From Acidobacteriaceae bacterium (lineage in GTDB: Bacteria; Acidobacteriota; Terriglobia; Terriglobales; Acidobacteriaceae): a stretch of 5,083 bases of DNA. Below the pieces are notes generated by a model that worked only from the letters and a program-made list of their open reading frames with translations, ran no database searches and had not been told where the DNA came from. This document shows positions 1-5,083 of the stretch, piece by piece. The stretch covers positions 16,541-21,623 of the forward strand of contig PLKU01000155.1 in assembly GCA_003140705.1 (NCBI GenBank), in the 5' to 3' direction. Both the position numbers and the translations under genes were made by a program. Every line of letters begins with the position of its first letter. The first letter of the stretch is position 1.

Positions 1-20
1 ACAGGGGCACCCGTAACCGG

Positions 21-1481
21 CTACTGCTTGTTGAGGTCGTAGTTCATGTAAACAACGTGGGTCTGGAGGTACTCTTCCAGGCCGTGCTTGCCGTCGGCGC
101 CGCCGATGCCGGACTTGCGCCAGCCAGCGTGGAAGCCCTGCATGGCCTCAAAGTTTTCGCGGTTGACGTAGGTTTCGCCGAACTTGAGCTCGTTGCTGGC
201 GCGCATGGCTACATCGAGCGAGCGAGTGTAGATGGATGAGGTGAGGCCGTACTCGCAGTCGTTGGCGTTGGTGATGGCTTCGTCGAGGGTCTGGAATGTG
301 GCGATGGGCAGGACGGGGCCAAAGGTTTCCTGCTGCATGATGCTGGATTTCTGACGGCAATTTGTCAGGACGGTGGGCTGGAAGTAGTATCCGGCGCTGC
401 TGTGATGATTGCTGCCGCCACACTCGAGGTTGGCGCCGTCGTGGAGCGCCTGCTCGACCGCCGCACCGACGAGTTCGCGCTGGCGCTTGCTGACGAGAGG
501 GCCCATTTCGGTGTTTGCATCAAAGGGGTCGCCGACGGCAGTCTGGTCCATGGCGGCGGTGACTTTTTCAATGAATTCCGCGGCGACGGACTCATGGACG
601 TAGACACGCTCAGCGCAATTGCAGACCTGGCCGGTGTTGATGATGCGGGAGGCACGGATTGCGCGGACTGCGAGGTCAACATCAGCGTCGGCGGCGACGA
701 TGGCCGGGGCTTTTCCGCCCAATTCAAGTGAGACCTTGGTGACGTTTTGCGCGGCGGCACGCATCACGGCGACACCACCATCAACGCTGCCAGTGAGCGA
801 GACCATTCCGACTTTGGGATGGCTGGCGAGCGCGTTGCCGATGATCGCTCCGGGGCCGGAAACAAGATTGAAGACGCCTTTGGGCAACGTGGACTGGGCA
901 ACAAGGCGGGCAAACTCGAAGGCGTTGTTGGGAGTCTCACTGCTTGGTTTAATGACGATGGTGTTGCCGGTGACCAGGGCGGGCGCCATTTTGCGGACAA
1001 TGAGGAAGAAGGGGAAGTTCCAGGGCAAGATGCCGGCGATGACCCCGATGGGCGCCTTGTAGAGAAGGATGTTTTCACCGGGGCGATCGCTCTGGATGAT
1101 CTCGCCTTCATAGCGCCGTGCGAATTCGGCCATGTAGTCGAGGTAGTCGGCTGAGAAATCGACTTCTACCTGCGCGAGGCCGATGATCTTGCCTTGCTCT
1201 TCGGTGATGACATGGGCCAGCGACTCACGATTGATGCGAATCAGGGCGGCGATTTCGCGGAGATGAGCGGCACGACGGATGGCAGGCAGGGCGGCCCAGG
1301 GTTTCTGTGCCACTTCGGCGGCCAGGACGGCGCGGTTCACATCTTCGACCGTGCCGCTGGGAAACTCAGAGACGACCTCTTCGGTTGCGGGGTTGACGAC
1401 TTCAAGCGTCTTCGACGACGGGACAAACTCACCATCGATCAGCATTTTATAGTGTTTGAGAGCAGCTTGGGCAGTACTCAT
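21..1481 (-). CDS. aldA: Lactaldehyde/glycolaldehyde dehydrogenase, AldA-like aldehyde dehydrogenase
   Basis: Cytosolic NAD(P)-dependent aldehyde dehydrogenase of 486 aa. The closest family member I recognise is E. coli AldA (479 aa), which oxidises L-lactaldehyde to L-lactate in fucose/rhamnose breakdown and glycolaldehyde to glycolate. Long blocks match AldA almost exactly: RRYEGEIIQSDRPGENILL (about 122-140), GILPWNFPFFL (150-160), SGQVCNCAERVY-like (283-294) and NRENFEAMQGFHAGWRKSG (440-458). Catalytic residues are intact: Asn155 in PWNF, Glu253 in LELGGK and nucleophile Cys287 in GQVCNC. Positions equivalent to the AldA substrate contacts (Arg163, Asn288, Glu445, His451) are also present, which supports the AldA assignment over a generic ALDH. 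The unusual point is KPSSE at 178-182 where E. coli AldA has KPSEF, which alters the cofactor-ribose region. The ATG at 1481 is preceded by GAAGGGA with a 10-nt spacer. The gene lies 90 nt downstream of the CDF transporter gene on the same strand. Family assignment is very secure; the physiological substrate is inferred from similarity. Confidence 0.95.
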   Translation of the reverse strand: MSTAQAALKHYKMLIDGEFVPSSKTLEVVNPATEEVVSEFPSGTVEDVNRAVLAAEVAQKPWAALPAIRRAAHLREIAALIRINRESLAHVITEEQGKIIGLAQVEVDFSADYLDYMAEFARRYEGEIIQSDRPGENILLYKAPIGVIAGILPWNFPFFLIVRKMAPALVTGNTIVIKPSSETPNNAFEFARLVAQSTLPKGVFNLVSGPGAIIGNALASHPKVGMVSLTGSVDGGVAVMRAAAQNVTKVSLELGGKAPAIVAADADVDLAVRAIRASRIINTGQVCNCAERVYVHESVAAEFIEKVTAAMDQTAVGDPFDANTEMGPLVSKRQRELVGAAVEQALHDGANLECGGSNHHSSAGYYFQPTVLTNCRQKSSIMQQETFGPVLPIATFQTLDEAITNANDCEYGLTSSIYTRSLDVAMRASNELKFGETYVNRENFEAMQGFHAGWRKSGIGGADGKHGLEEYLQTHVVYMNYDLNKQ

Positions 1482-1491
1482 GATGACAGAA

Positions 1492-1498
1492 TCCCTTC
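1492..1498 (-). promoter_or_regulatory. Ribosome binding site of aldA
   Basis: On the minus strand the sequence reads GAAGGGA, followed by a 10-nt spacer to the ATG at 1481-1479. It fixes the start of the aldehyde dehydrogenase and gives it its own translation signal, so it need not be translationally coupled to the upstream transporter gene. Confidence 0.6.
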
Positions 1499-1571
1499 TA
1501 GTGATGTCCGGCGGCGGTTACACGAAACCCGAGACATGATAGTTCTTTTCCTGGATGCGGGAAAGAAGTTC

Positions 1572-2531
1572 TCATCCGGGTTTTCCGGTGTAGTGCTGGT
1601 GGTGGTGGACTTCGGCATGGTCTTCCAGCGCTTCGAGGTGGGTGATGACTTCAGCGGGCATTCCCAACTCAGCGGGCAAGCGTTCCTCAAGAATCGTGGC
1701 GAGGGCGTGGGCTTCGCTGACCGATGTAAGCCGCGGAAAAAGCAAGTGGACTTCAATGATCTGGCGATAACCCGTGGTTCTGAAGCGGACGCCGTGGTAT
1801 TGAATGTCGAGTTCAGTGCAGAGGGCGTCGAGGTGCGCGCGAATTTTGCGGCCGGCTTCAGGGTCGGAATAGTCGAGCAACCCGATCGCGGACTGCCAGA
1901 CGAGGCGGCCGCCTGACCAGAGAATGTTGATGGCAACGACAATGGCGACGATTGGATCGAAGGGCTTCCAATGAGTGAGCAACACCAGGCCGAGCCCGGC
2001 GAAAACGCCAAAGCTGGTCCAACTGTCGGTGAGGACGTGCTTGCCGTTGGCTTCAAGGATGAGGGAGTTGGTGCGGCGGCCAGTGCGAATGAGGTAGTAG
2101 CCAAGAGCCGCATTGATGATGCCAGCGACCAGGATGAGAACAACACCTGAGCCGAGGCGCTGCAGTTGGAGGCCAGCGAGCCACTCGTGAATGGACTCGA
2201 AGAGGATGGCGATGGCGGCCACGACGATGAGGGCGCCTTCAAACCCGGCCGAAAAGAAGGTGATCCGCTCGTAGCCGTAAAGGAAATGATGGGATGCCGG
2301 CCGCGTACTGAGGCGAAGACTAAAGCTGGCAAAGGCTACTGCGATGACGTGAATGACGGATTCAGCGGCGTCAGAGAAAATGGCCGCGGAATGAGTCATG
2401 AAATATGCGGCAAGCTTGCCAATGAGCATGGCAAAGCCAACGGCAAGGGAGAGGCGCATGGCGAATTGCGCGGCCTGCACCTCATGCTGGTCACTTTGCA
2501 GCGCCGAGTGGTCCTGGTCTTGCTGGGACAC
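1572..2531 (-). CDS. Cation diffusion facilitator (CDF) family metal efflux transporter
   Basis: Inner-membrane divalent-cation/proton antiporter of the CDF family (FieF/CzcD relatives), 319 aa, a typical length. About six hydrophobic segments are visible: roughly 24-46, 50-72, 93-113, 127-147, 170-187 and 190-209. The family signature HHFLYGYERITFFSAG follows TM2 (81-96). TM5 has the canonical metal-site motif H165-V-L-T-D169. The matching TM2 motif is E57-S-V-I-H61, where well-studied members have D/HxxxD. The cytoplasmic C-terminal domain (about 215-302) carries the usual HGVRFRTTG (246-254), VHLLFP (261-266) and EAHALATILEERL (273-285) elements, and ends in a histidine-rich tail with His at 298, 305, 309-311 and 313. 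The metal (Zn, Fe, Mn, Co or other) cannot be decided from sequence. The start is GTG at 2531-2529, with GAGAGGA five nt upstream. It is divergent from the TIGR03435 genes and 90 nt upstream of aldA. The family call is secure, so no gene symbol narrower than CDF is given. Confidence 0.93.
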   Translation of the reverse strand: MSQQDQDHSALQSDQHEVQAAQFAMRLSLAVGFAMLIGKLAAYFMTHSAAIFSDAAESVIHVIAVAFASFSLRLSTRPASHHFLYGYERITFFSAGFEGALIVVAAIAILFESIHEWLAGLQLQRLGSGVVLILVAGIINAALGYYLIRTGRRTNSLILEANGKHVLTDSWTSFGVFAGLGLVLLTHWKPFDPIVAIVVAINILWSGGRLVWQSAIGLLDYSDPEAGRKIRAHLDALCTELDIQYHGVRFRTTGYRQIIEVHLLFPRLTSVSEAHALATILEERLPAELGMPAEVITHLEALEDHAEVHHHQHYTGKPG

Positions 2532-2536
2532 GGAGT

Positions 2537-2543
2537 TCCTCTC
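2537..2543 (-). promoter_or_regulatory. Ribosome binding site deciding a GTG start
   Basis: The minus strand reads GAGAGGA, then a 5-nt spacer (ACTCC), then GTG at 2531-2529. This is the best-placed Shine-Dalgarno for the CDF gene. It supports the GTG start over later in-frame ATG codons such as Met25, which would remove the polar N-terminal tail. Confidence 0.6.
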
Positions 2544-2602
2544 GCGGGAAAGGGCTTAGATTCTTGACCCGCTGTCTGGCGGCCCAGGCGAATTAATGAG
2601 CA

Positions 2603-2631
2603 AGTGTAGCGCAGGCGGCATTGGCTGACCA
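2603..2631 (-). promoter_or_regulatory. Weak sigma70-like promoter candidate for the CDF gene
   Basis: Read on the minus strand, TGGTCA (2631-2626) and TACACT (2608-2603) are separated by exactly 17 nt. Each box matches the sigma70 consensus at four of six positions. It would start transcription roughly 65 nt before the GTG. Matches of this quality arise often by chance, so this is a candidate only. Confidence 0.2.
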
Positions 2632-2783
2632 GTGCAGCGATCACAGTTGTTGCACAAAGCCGGGAACGAAGGTACGAGACCTGTGAACAAAATGGGGCGT
2701 AGAAACGTCCTATCGGTGTATTCTCATCAAGTTTAGAAAAATGATTGCTGGTTCGCTTGACTGGAATTTCACATTCGAGCCAC

Positions 2784-2792
2784 AGAAGAGGA
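2784..2792 (+). promoter_or_regulatory. Ribosome binding site deciding the start at 2801
   Basis: AGAAGAGGA lies 8 nt before the ATG at 2801. The alternative in-frame ATG at 2741 is preceded by an A-rich stretch (TTTAGAAAA) with no Shine-Dalgarno. Starting there would also put 20 mostly non-basic residues before the signal peptide. The 2801 start is therefore preferred. Confidence 0.6.
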
Positions 2793-2800
2793 TTGTCTGG

Positions 2801-4024
2801 ATGATGACTGAAGGATTGCGCAGGTTGAATTTCAGCAGGAAATGGTTGTTGAACCTGGCCGGAACGGTTGCGCTTGCTGCGCTGCCGGTTTTCGGCCTTT
2901 TACCTGCCAGCCAAGGTAGCGCCCAAGCTGCGGCAGAGAATCAGGCGCAGGGCATTGTTGGTACCTGGCAGGGTACGCTGCACGCGGGCAGGGACTTGCG
3001 CATTGTGGTGAAGATATCCAAGGCGGATGGCGGCGGGTACAAGGCGGATTTCTACAGCATCGATCAAGGTGGCGCGCCCATTTCTGCAAACAAAATCACG
3101 CTTGATGGGACGGCCGTGAACATTTCGGTTACGGCGATTGGGGGTGCATATGACGGCAAGTTGAGTGCGGACAGCAAGACGATAGCGGGCAACTGGACGC
3201 AGGGGCCGAATCCACTGCCTCTCAGTTTGACGCGCGCGATACCGGAGACGGAGTGGGCCATTCCTCCACCAACACCACCCGTGCCGCCGATGGCCGCCGA
3301 TGCGAATCCCAGCTTCGATGTGGCAACGATCAAACCGAGTGTTCCCAACCGCCCGGGAAAGGGGTTTGGCTTCAGAGCCGGTCATTTCGTCACGTTCAAC
3401 ACTAATTTGAATGATTTGATTGCGTATGCTTATGGGCTGCATTCCAAGCAGATCATCGATGGTCCTGCCTGGTTTGCGACCGATCTGTTCGATATCGAGG
3501 CCAAACCCGATGCGGAAGGCCGTCCGAACCAGAAGCAGATGGCCGTGATGGTTCAGAAACTGCTGGCTGAGCGCTTCCAGCTGAAGTTTCATCATGATAA
3601 GAGAGAGCTTTCGGTTTACGTAATAACCGTGGCAGGCGGTGGGCCAAAGATGACCAAGAGCACGACCGGGCCAAATGACCCGACAGGCTTTGGCTTCAGG
3701 GCTCTTGGTGATTTGATTGTCAGGAACCTGACCATGGCAGACTTTGCGACATGGATGCAATCGGGTGTGATGGACAGGCCGGTGGTGGATCAAACCGGGC
3801 TTCCGGATCGCTACGATTTTCAGCTGAAATGGACACCGGACGATTCGCAATTCTCGCAGTTCCGAGGAAGCGGTGTGACGGTGCCGCCGCCGACCGATAA
3901 CGCGGCCGCGCCACCGGGGCTTTACACGGCGCTCACTGAGCAACTCGGGCTCAAGATGGGGCCGGGCAAGGTTCCCGATGATGTGATTGTCATCGACCAC
4001 GTGGAAAAGCCTTCAGAAAACTAG
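2801..4024 (+). CDS. Exported TIGR03435 (DUF3738) family protein with N-terminal GTWxG domain
   Basis: Predicted secreted protein of 407 aa and unknown biochemical function. Numbering is from the ATG at 2801; an in-frame ATG at 2741 would add 20 residues. Residues 1-43 look like a signal peptide: basic RRLNFSRKW, a hydrophobic core, then SAQA as a likely signal peptidase I site. Residues about 51-146 form a beta-rich, glycine-rich domain opening with GTWQGTL and closing with GNWTQGPNPLPLSLTRA. Similar lipocalin-like modules precede hydrolase or DUF3738 domains in acidobacterial proteins; that comparison is from memory. A proline-rich linker (about 154-164) leads to the DUF3738 domain (about 171-407). 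Its family marks are FDVATIKPS, LNDLIAYAYGL, DGPAWFATDLFDIEAK, LLAERFQLKFHHDKREL, VVDQTGLPDRYDFQLKW, LYTALTEQLGLK and VIVIDHVEKPSEN. The protein contains no cysteine and no recognisable catalytic motif. It is the first of two tandem paralogues and is divergent from the metal transporter. Family membership is strong; any role, such as binding or envelope function, is unknown. Confidence 0.88.
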   Translation: MMTEGLRRLNFSRKWLLNLAGTVALAALPVFGLLPASQGSAQAAAENQAQGIVGTWQGTLHAGRDLRIVVKISKADGGGYKADFYSIDQGGAPISANKITLDGTAVNISVTAIGGAYDGKLSADSKTIAGNWTQGPNPLPLSLTRAIPETEWAIPPPTPPVPPMAADANPSFDVATIKPSVPNRPGKGFGFRAGHFVTFNTNLNDLIAYAYGLHSKQIIDGPAWFATDLFDIEAKPDAEGRPNQKQMAVMVQKLLAERFQLKFHHDKRELSVYVITVAGGGPKMTKSTTGPNDPTGFGFRALGDLIVRNLTMADFATWMQSGVMDRPVVDQTGLPDRYDFQLKWTPDDSQFSQFRGSGVTVPPPTDNAAAPPGLYTALTEQLGLKMGPGKVPDDVIVIDHVEKPSEN

Positions 4025-4049
4025 CGATGGCGAAGGTGCTGAGGACGCC

Positions 4050-4118
4050 GGTGCAGGACCCCATAAACAAGCGGAGCGAATTGTGGCTTGCGCTCGTCTC
4101 ATAGCTGAAACCTGCACC
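4050..4118 (+). repeat. Nested inverted repeat in the gap before the second TIGR03435 gene
   Basis: GGTGCAGG at 4050-4057 is perfectly complementary to CCTGCACC at 4111-4118. Inside the 53-nt loop lies a second stem: GAGCGAA at 4074-4080 pairs with TTGCGCTC at 4088-4095, with one bulged G (4090) and a 7-nt loop. The outer arm ends ten nt before the GGAGGA ribosome binding site. No T-run follows, so it is not a standard intrinsic terminator. It could shape an mRNA stem-loop or be chance. Confidence 0.3.
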
Positions 4119-4128
4119 AATCTCACTT

Positions 4129-4134
4129 GGAGGA
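4129..4134 (+). promoter_or_regulatory. Ribosome binding site deciding the start at 4146
   Basis: GGAGGA lies 11 nt before the ATG at 4146, a slightly long but acceptable spacing. The reading frame stays open back to an ATG at 3987 inside the previous gene. That upstream start has no comparable Shine-Dalgarno and would bury the signal peptide behind 53 residues. Confidence 0.55.
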
Positions 4135-4145
4135 TTACCGGCGCG

Positions 4146-5069
4146 ATGGCGTGTCAGGTTGCGACCAAACTGGACAAGGTGAGATGGCCTGTGCTGGCTC
4201 TCGTTGGTCTGGCCGCTTTACTGGCTCCTCCAAGCAGCGGCCAGCAGAGTGCTGCTCACGGGGCGGCACCGTCGTCCGCTGATGGCGGAGCCGCCGCAAT
4301 ACCGGTATCCGAAGTTGCTTCAGTCAAGCCAAACAAATCCGGCGATGGCGGAATGAGGATCATGTTCACGCCGGATGGGGTTTCTTATACCAACATTGCG
4401 CTGCAGATGCTTCTTCGAGAGACGTTTGGAATTGAGGATGATCGGATACTGGGCGCGCCAAGCTGGGTCAAGACCGACAGGTTCGACATCGAGGCGAAGG
4501 TCGATGCCTCCGATGCGCCGAAGCTGAAAGATCTCAAGTTTGACGAGCGCAGGAAGATGCTCCTGCCGGTGCTGGCGGATCGATTCAATTTGAAGTTTCA
4601 CCATGAGAGCAGGGAACTCCCGACTTGTGCCCTGGTTATCGCCAAAGGCAGTCCGAAACTCAAAGAAGCTACACCTGGCGACACCTACCCCAACGGACTG
4701 AAAGGACCTGACGGCCACGCCAGCGCCGGCGCGATGATGGCGGGGCGTGGGAAGATAACCGGCCAAGGGGTTCCTATCGCAACCCTCGTGAACATGCTTG
4801 CGTTTCAAAGGCTGGACCGCGCCATTTTCGATAAGACAGGGCTCACGGGCAAGTACGATTTTGAGCTCAAATGGGCGCCCGACGAGGCTCCTCCTCCGAT
4901 AACAGGTGGAATGCAAGGAGGTCTACCAATGAATGACGCCGCGACTGACCCTGGACCATCTTTATTCACGGCACTTCAGGAGCAGCTAGGGTTGAAACTT
5001 GAACCACAAAAGGGGCCGATTGATGTAATTGTGATCGATCACATTGAAAGGCCATCGGAGAATTATTGA
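4146..5069 (+). CDS. Exported TIGR03435 (DUF3738) family protein
   Basis: Second, shorter paralogue, 307 aa from the ATG at 4146, function unknown. The N-terminus (KLDKVRWPVLALVGLAALLA, then PPSSGQQ) resembles a signal peptide or membrane anchor, with cleavage plausible near residues 33-35. An Ala/Gly/Ser-rich spacer follows, and there is no GTWxG domain. The DUF3738 domain runs from about 54 to 306 with the family landmarks SEVASVKPN, GAPSWVKTDRFDIEAK (103-118), LPVLADRFNLKFHHESREL, ALVIAKGSPKLKEA, FDKTGLTGKYDFELKWAPD, SLFTALQEQLGLKLEPQKGP and DVIVIDHIERPSENY at the extreme C-terminus. It shares these blocks with the preceding protein, but the segments between them have diverged and vary in length. 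That suggests an old duplication rather than a recent one. The gene is on the same strand 121 nt downstream, so co-transcription is plausible. The family call is strong; no enzymatic residues can be proposed. Confidence 0.9.
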   Translation: MACQVATKLDKVRWPVLALVGLAALLAPPSSGQQSAAHGAAPSSADGGAAAIPVSEVASVKPNKSGDGGMRIMFTPDGVSYTNIALQMLLRETFGIEDDRILGAPSWVKTDRFDIEAKVDASDAPKLKDLKFDERRKMLLPVLADRFNLKFHHESRELPTCALVIAKGSPKLKEATPGDTYPNGLKGPDGHASAGAMMAGRGKITGQGVPIATLVNMLAFQRLDRAIFDKTGLTGKYDFELKWAPDEAPPPITGGMQGGLPMNDAATDPGPSLFTALQEQLGLKLEPQKGPIDVIVIDHIERPSENY

Positions 5070-5083
5070 TCTCTGTATAAAGA

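Larger units (their letters stand above)
2532..2800. other. Divergent intergenic region between the CDF gene and the TIGR03435 pair
   Basis: These 269 nt separate genes reading away from each other and should contain both sets of promoters. Apart from the weak minus-strand promoter candidate and the two ribosome binding sites, I see only a short dyad TTGT-TGC-ACAA (2647-2657), which could be an operator half-site pair or chance. The stretch 2741-2800 is open in the frame of the downstream gene but lacks a Shine-Dalgarno. No RNA gene, repeat or terminator is evident. Confidence 0.5.

Noticed and set aside
1194..1916. 240-codon plus-strand open frame across the aldA start and the CDF 3' end
   Set aside because: It is antisense to two well-recognised genes and spans their intergenic gap. 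The product looks like no known family and there is no supporting evidence beyond openness.
1478..2332. 284-codon minus-strand open frame ending at the aldA start codon
   Set aside because: It is the shifted frame of the CDF gene and has a Ser/Pro/Thr-rich low-complexity product. The TGA overlapping the aldA ATG looks coincidental.
2650..2678. Possible plus-strand promoter TTGCAC-17 nt-TACGAG
   Set aside because: Each box matches the consensus at only three of six positions, so it is no better than chance.
2719..2724. TATTCT as a -10 box for the first TIGR03435 gene
   Set aside because: No acceptable -35 box lies 16-18 nt upstream (the region reads GGGCGTA).
2702..2726. GAAAC...TCTCA resembling an extracytoplasmic-function sigma promoter
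   Set aside because: The motif and spacing only loosely resemble such promoters, and no second copy or cognate sigma gene is in the window.
2757..2762. TTGACT as a -35 box
   Set aside because: It is a good hexamer, but no -10-like sequence follows at the right distance, and it sits too close to the translation start at 2801.
2900..4000. 366-codon open frame on the minus strand opposite the first TIGR03435 gene
   Set aside because: It is unusually long, but the peptide is rich in Arg/His/Pro with no domain or signal. It lies wholly antisense to a clearly recognisable family protein. This is expected from the codon bias of the sense gene.
4320..4916. 198-codon minus-strand open frame opposite the second TIGR03435 gene
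   Set aside because: It is antisense to a strong family match, with no recognisable motif or ribosome binding site.

Overview
The window reads as a stretch of ordinary chromosome, probably from a soil-type acidobacterium (Terriglobia or Solibacteres-like). The main reason is that both plus-strand genes encode proteins of the TIGR03435/DUF3738 family. This secreted family of unknown function is, from established knowledge, expanded almost only in Acidobacteriota such as Candidatus Solibacter. The base composition (moderately GC-rich by eye) and the clear Shine-Dalgarno sites fit this. Assignment below phylum is inference.

Left half, minus strand: two genes point leftward. First in transcription order is a cation diffusion facilitator (CDF) metal exporter (2531 to 1572, GTG start). 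After 90 nt comes an NAD(P)-dependent aldehyde dehydrogenase that is very similar along its whole length to E. coli AldA, the lactaldehyde/glycolaldehyde dehydrogenase (1481 to 21). They could be co-transcribed, but no functional link is known. Bases 1-20 lie beyond the aldA stop and hold nothing recognisable.

Middle: 2532-2800 is a 269-nt divergent intergenic region that should carry promoters for both directions. Only one weak sigma70-like match, facing the CDF gene, could be picked out. No tRNA, riboswitch or convincing terminator is visible.

Right half, plus strand: two paralogous exported TIGR03435-family proteins lie in tandem. The first (2801-4024) has a signal peptide, an N-terminal GTWxG-type beta-rich domain, a proline-rich linker and the DUF3738 domain. 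The second (4146-5069) has only a signal peptide and DUF3738. The 121-nt gap between them contains a nested inverted repeat just upstream of the second gene's ribosome binding site. The last 14 bases are uninformative.

No mobile element, CRISPR array or defence or biosynthetic cluster is present. The least understood content is the DUF3738 pair. Two conserved-site substitutions are also worth checking: the cofactor-ribose position of the aldehyde dehydrogenase and the TM2 metal site of the CDF protein.
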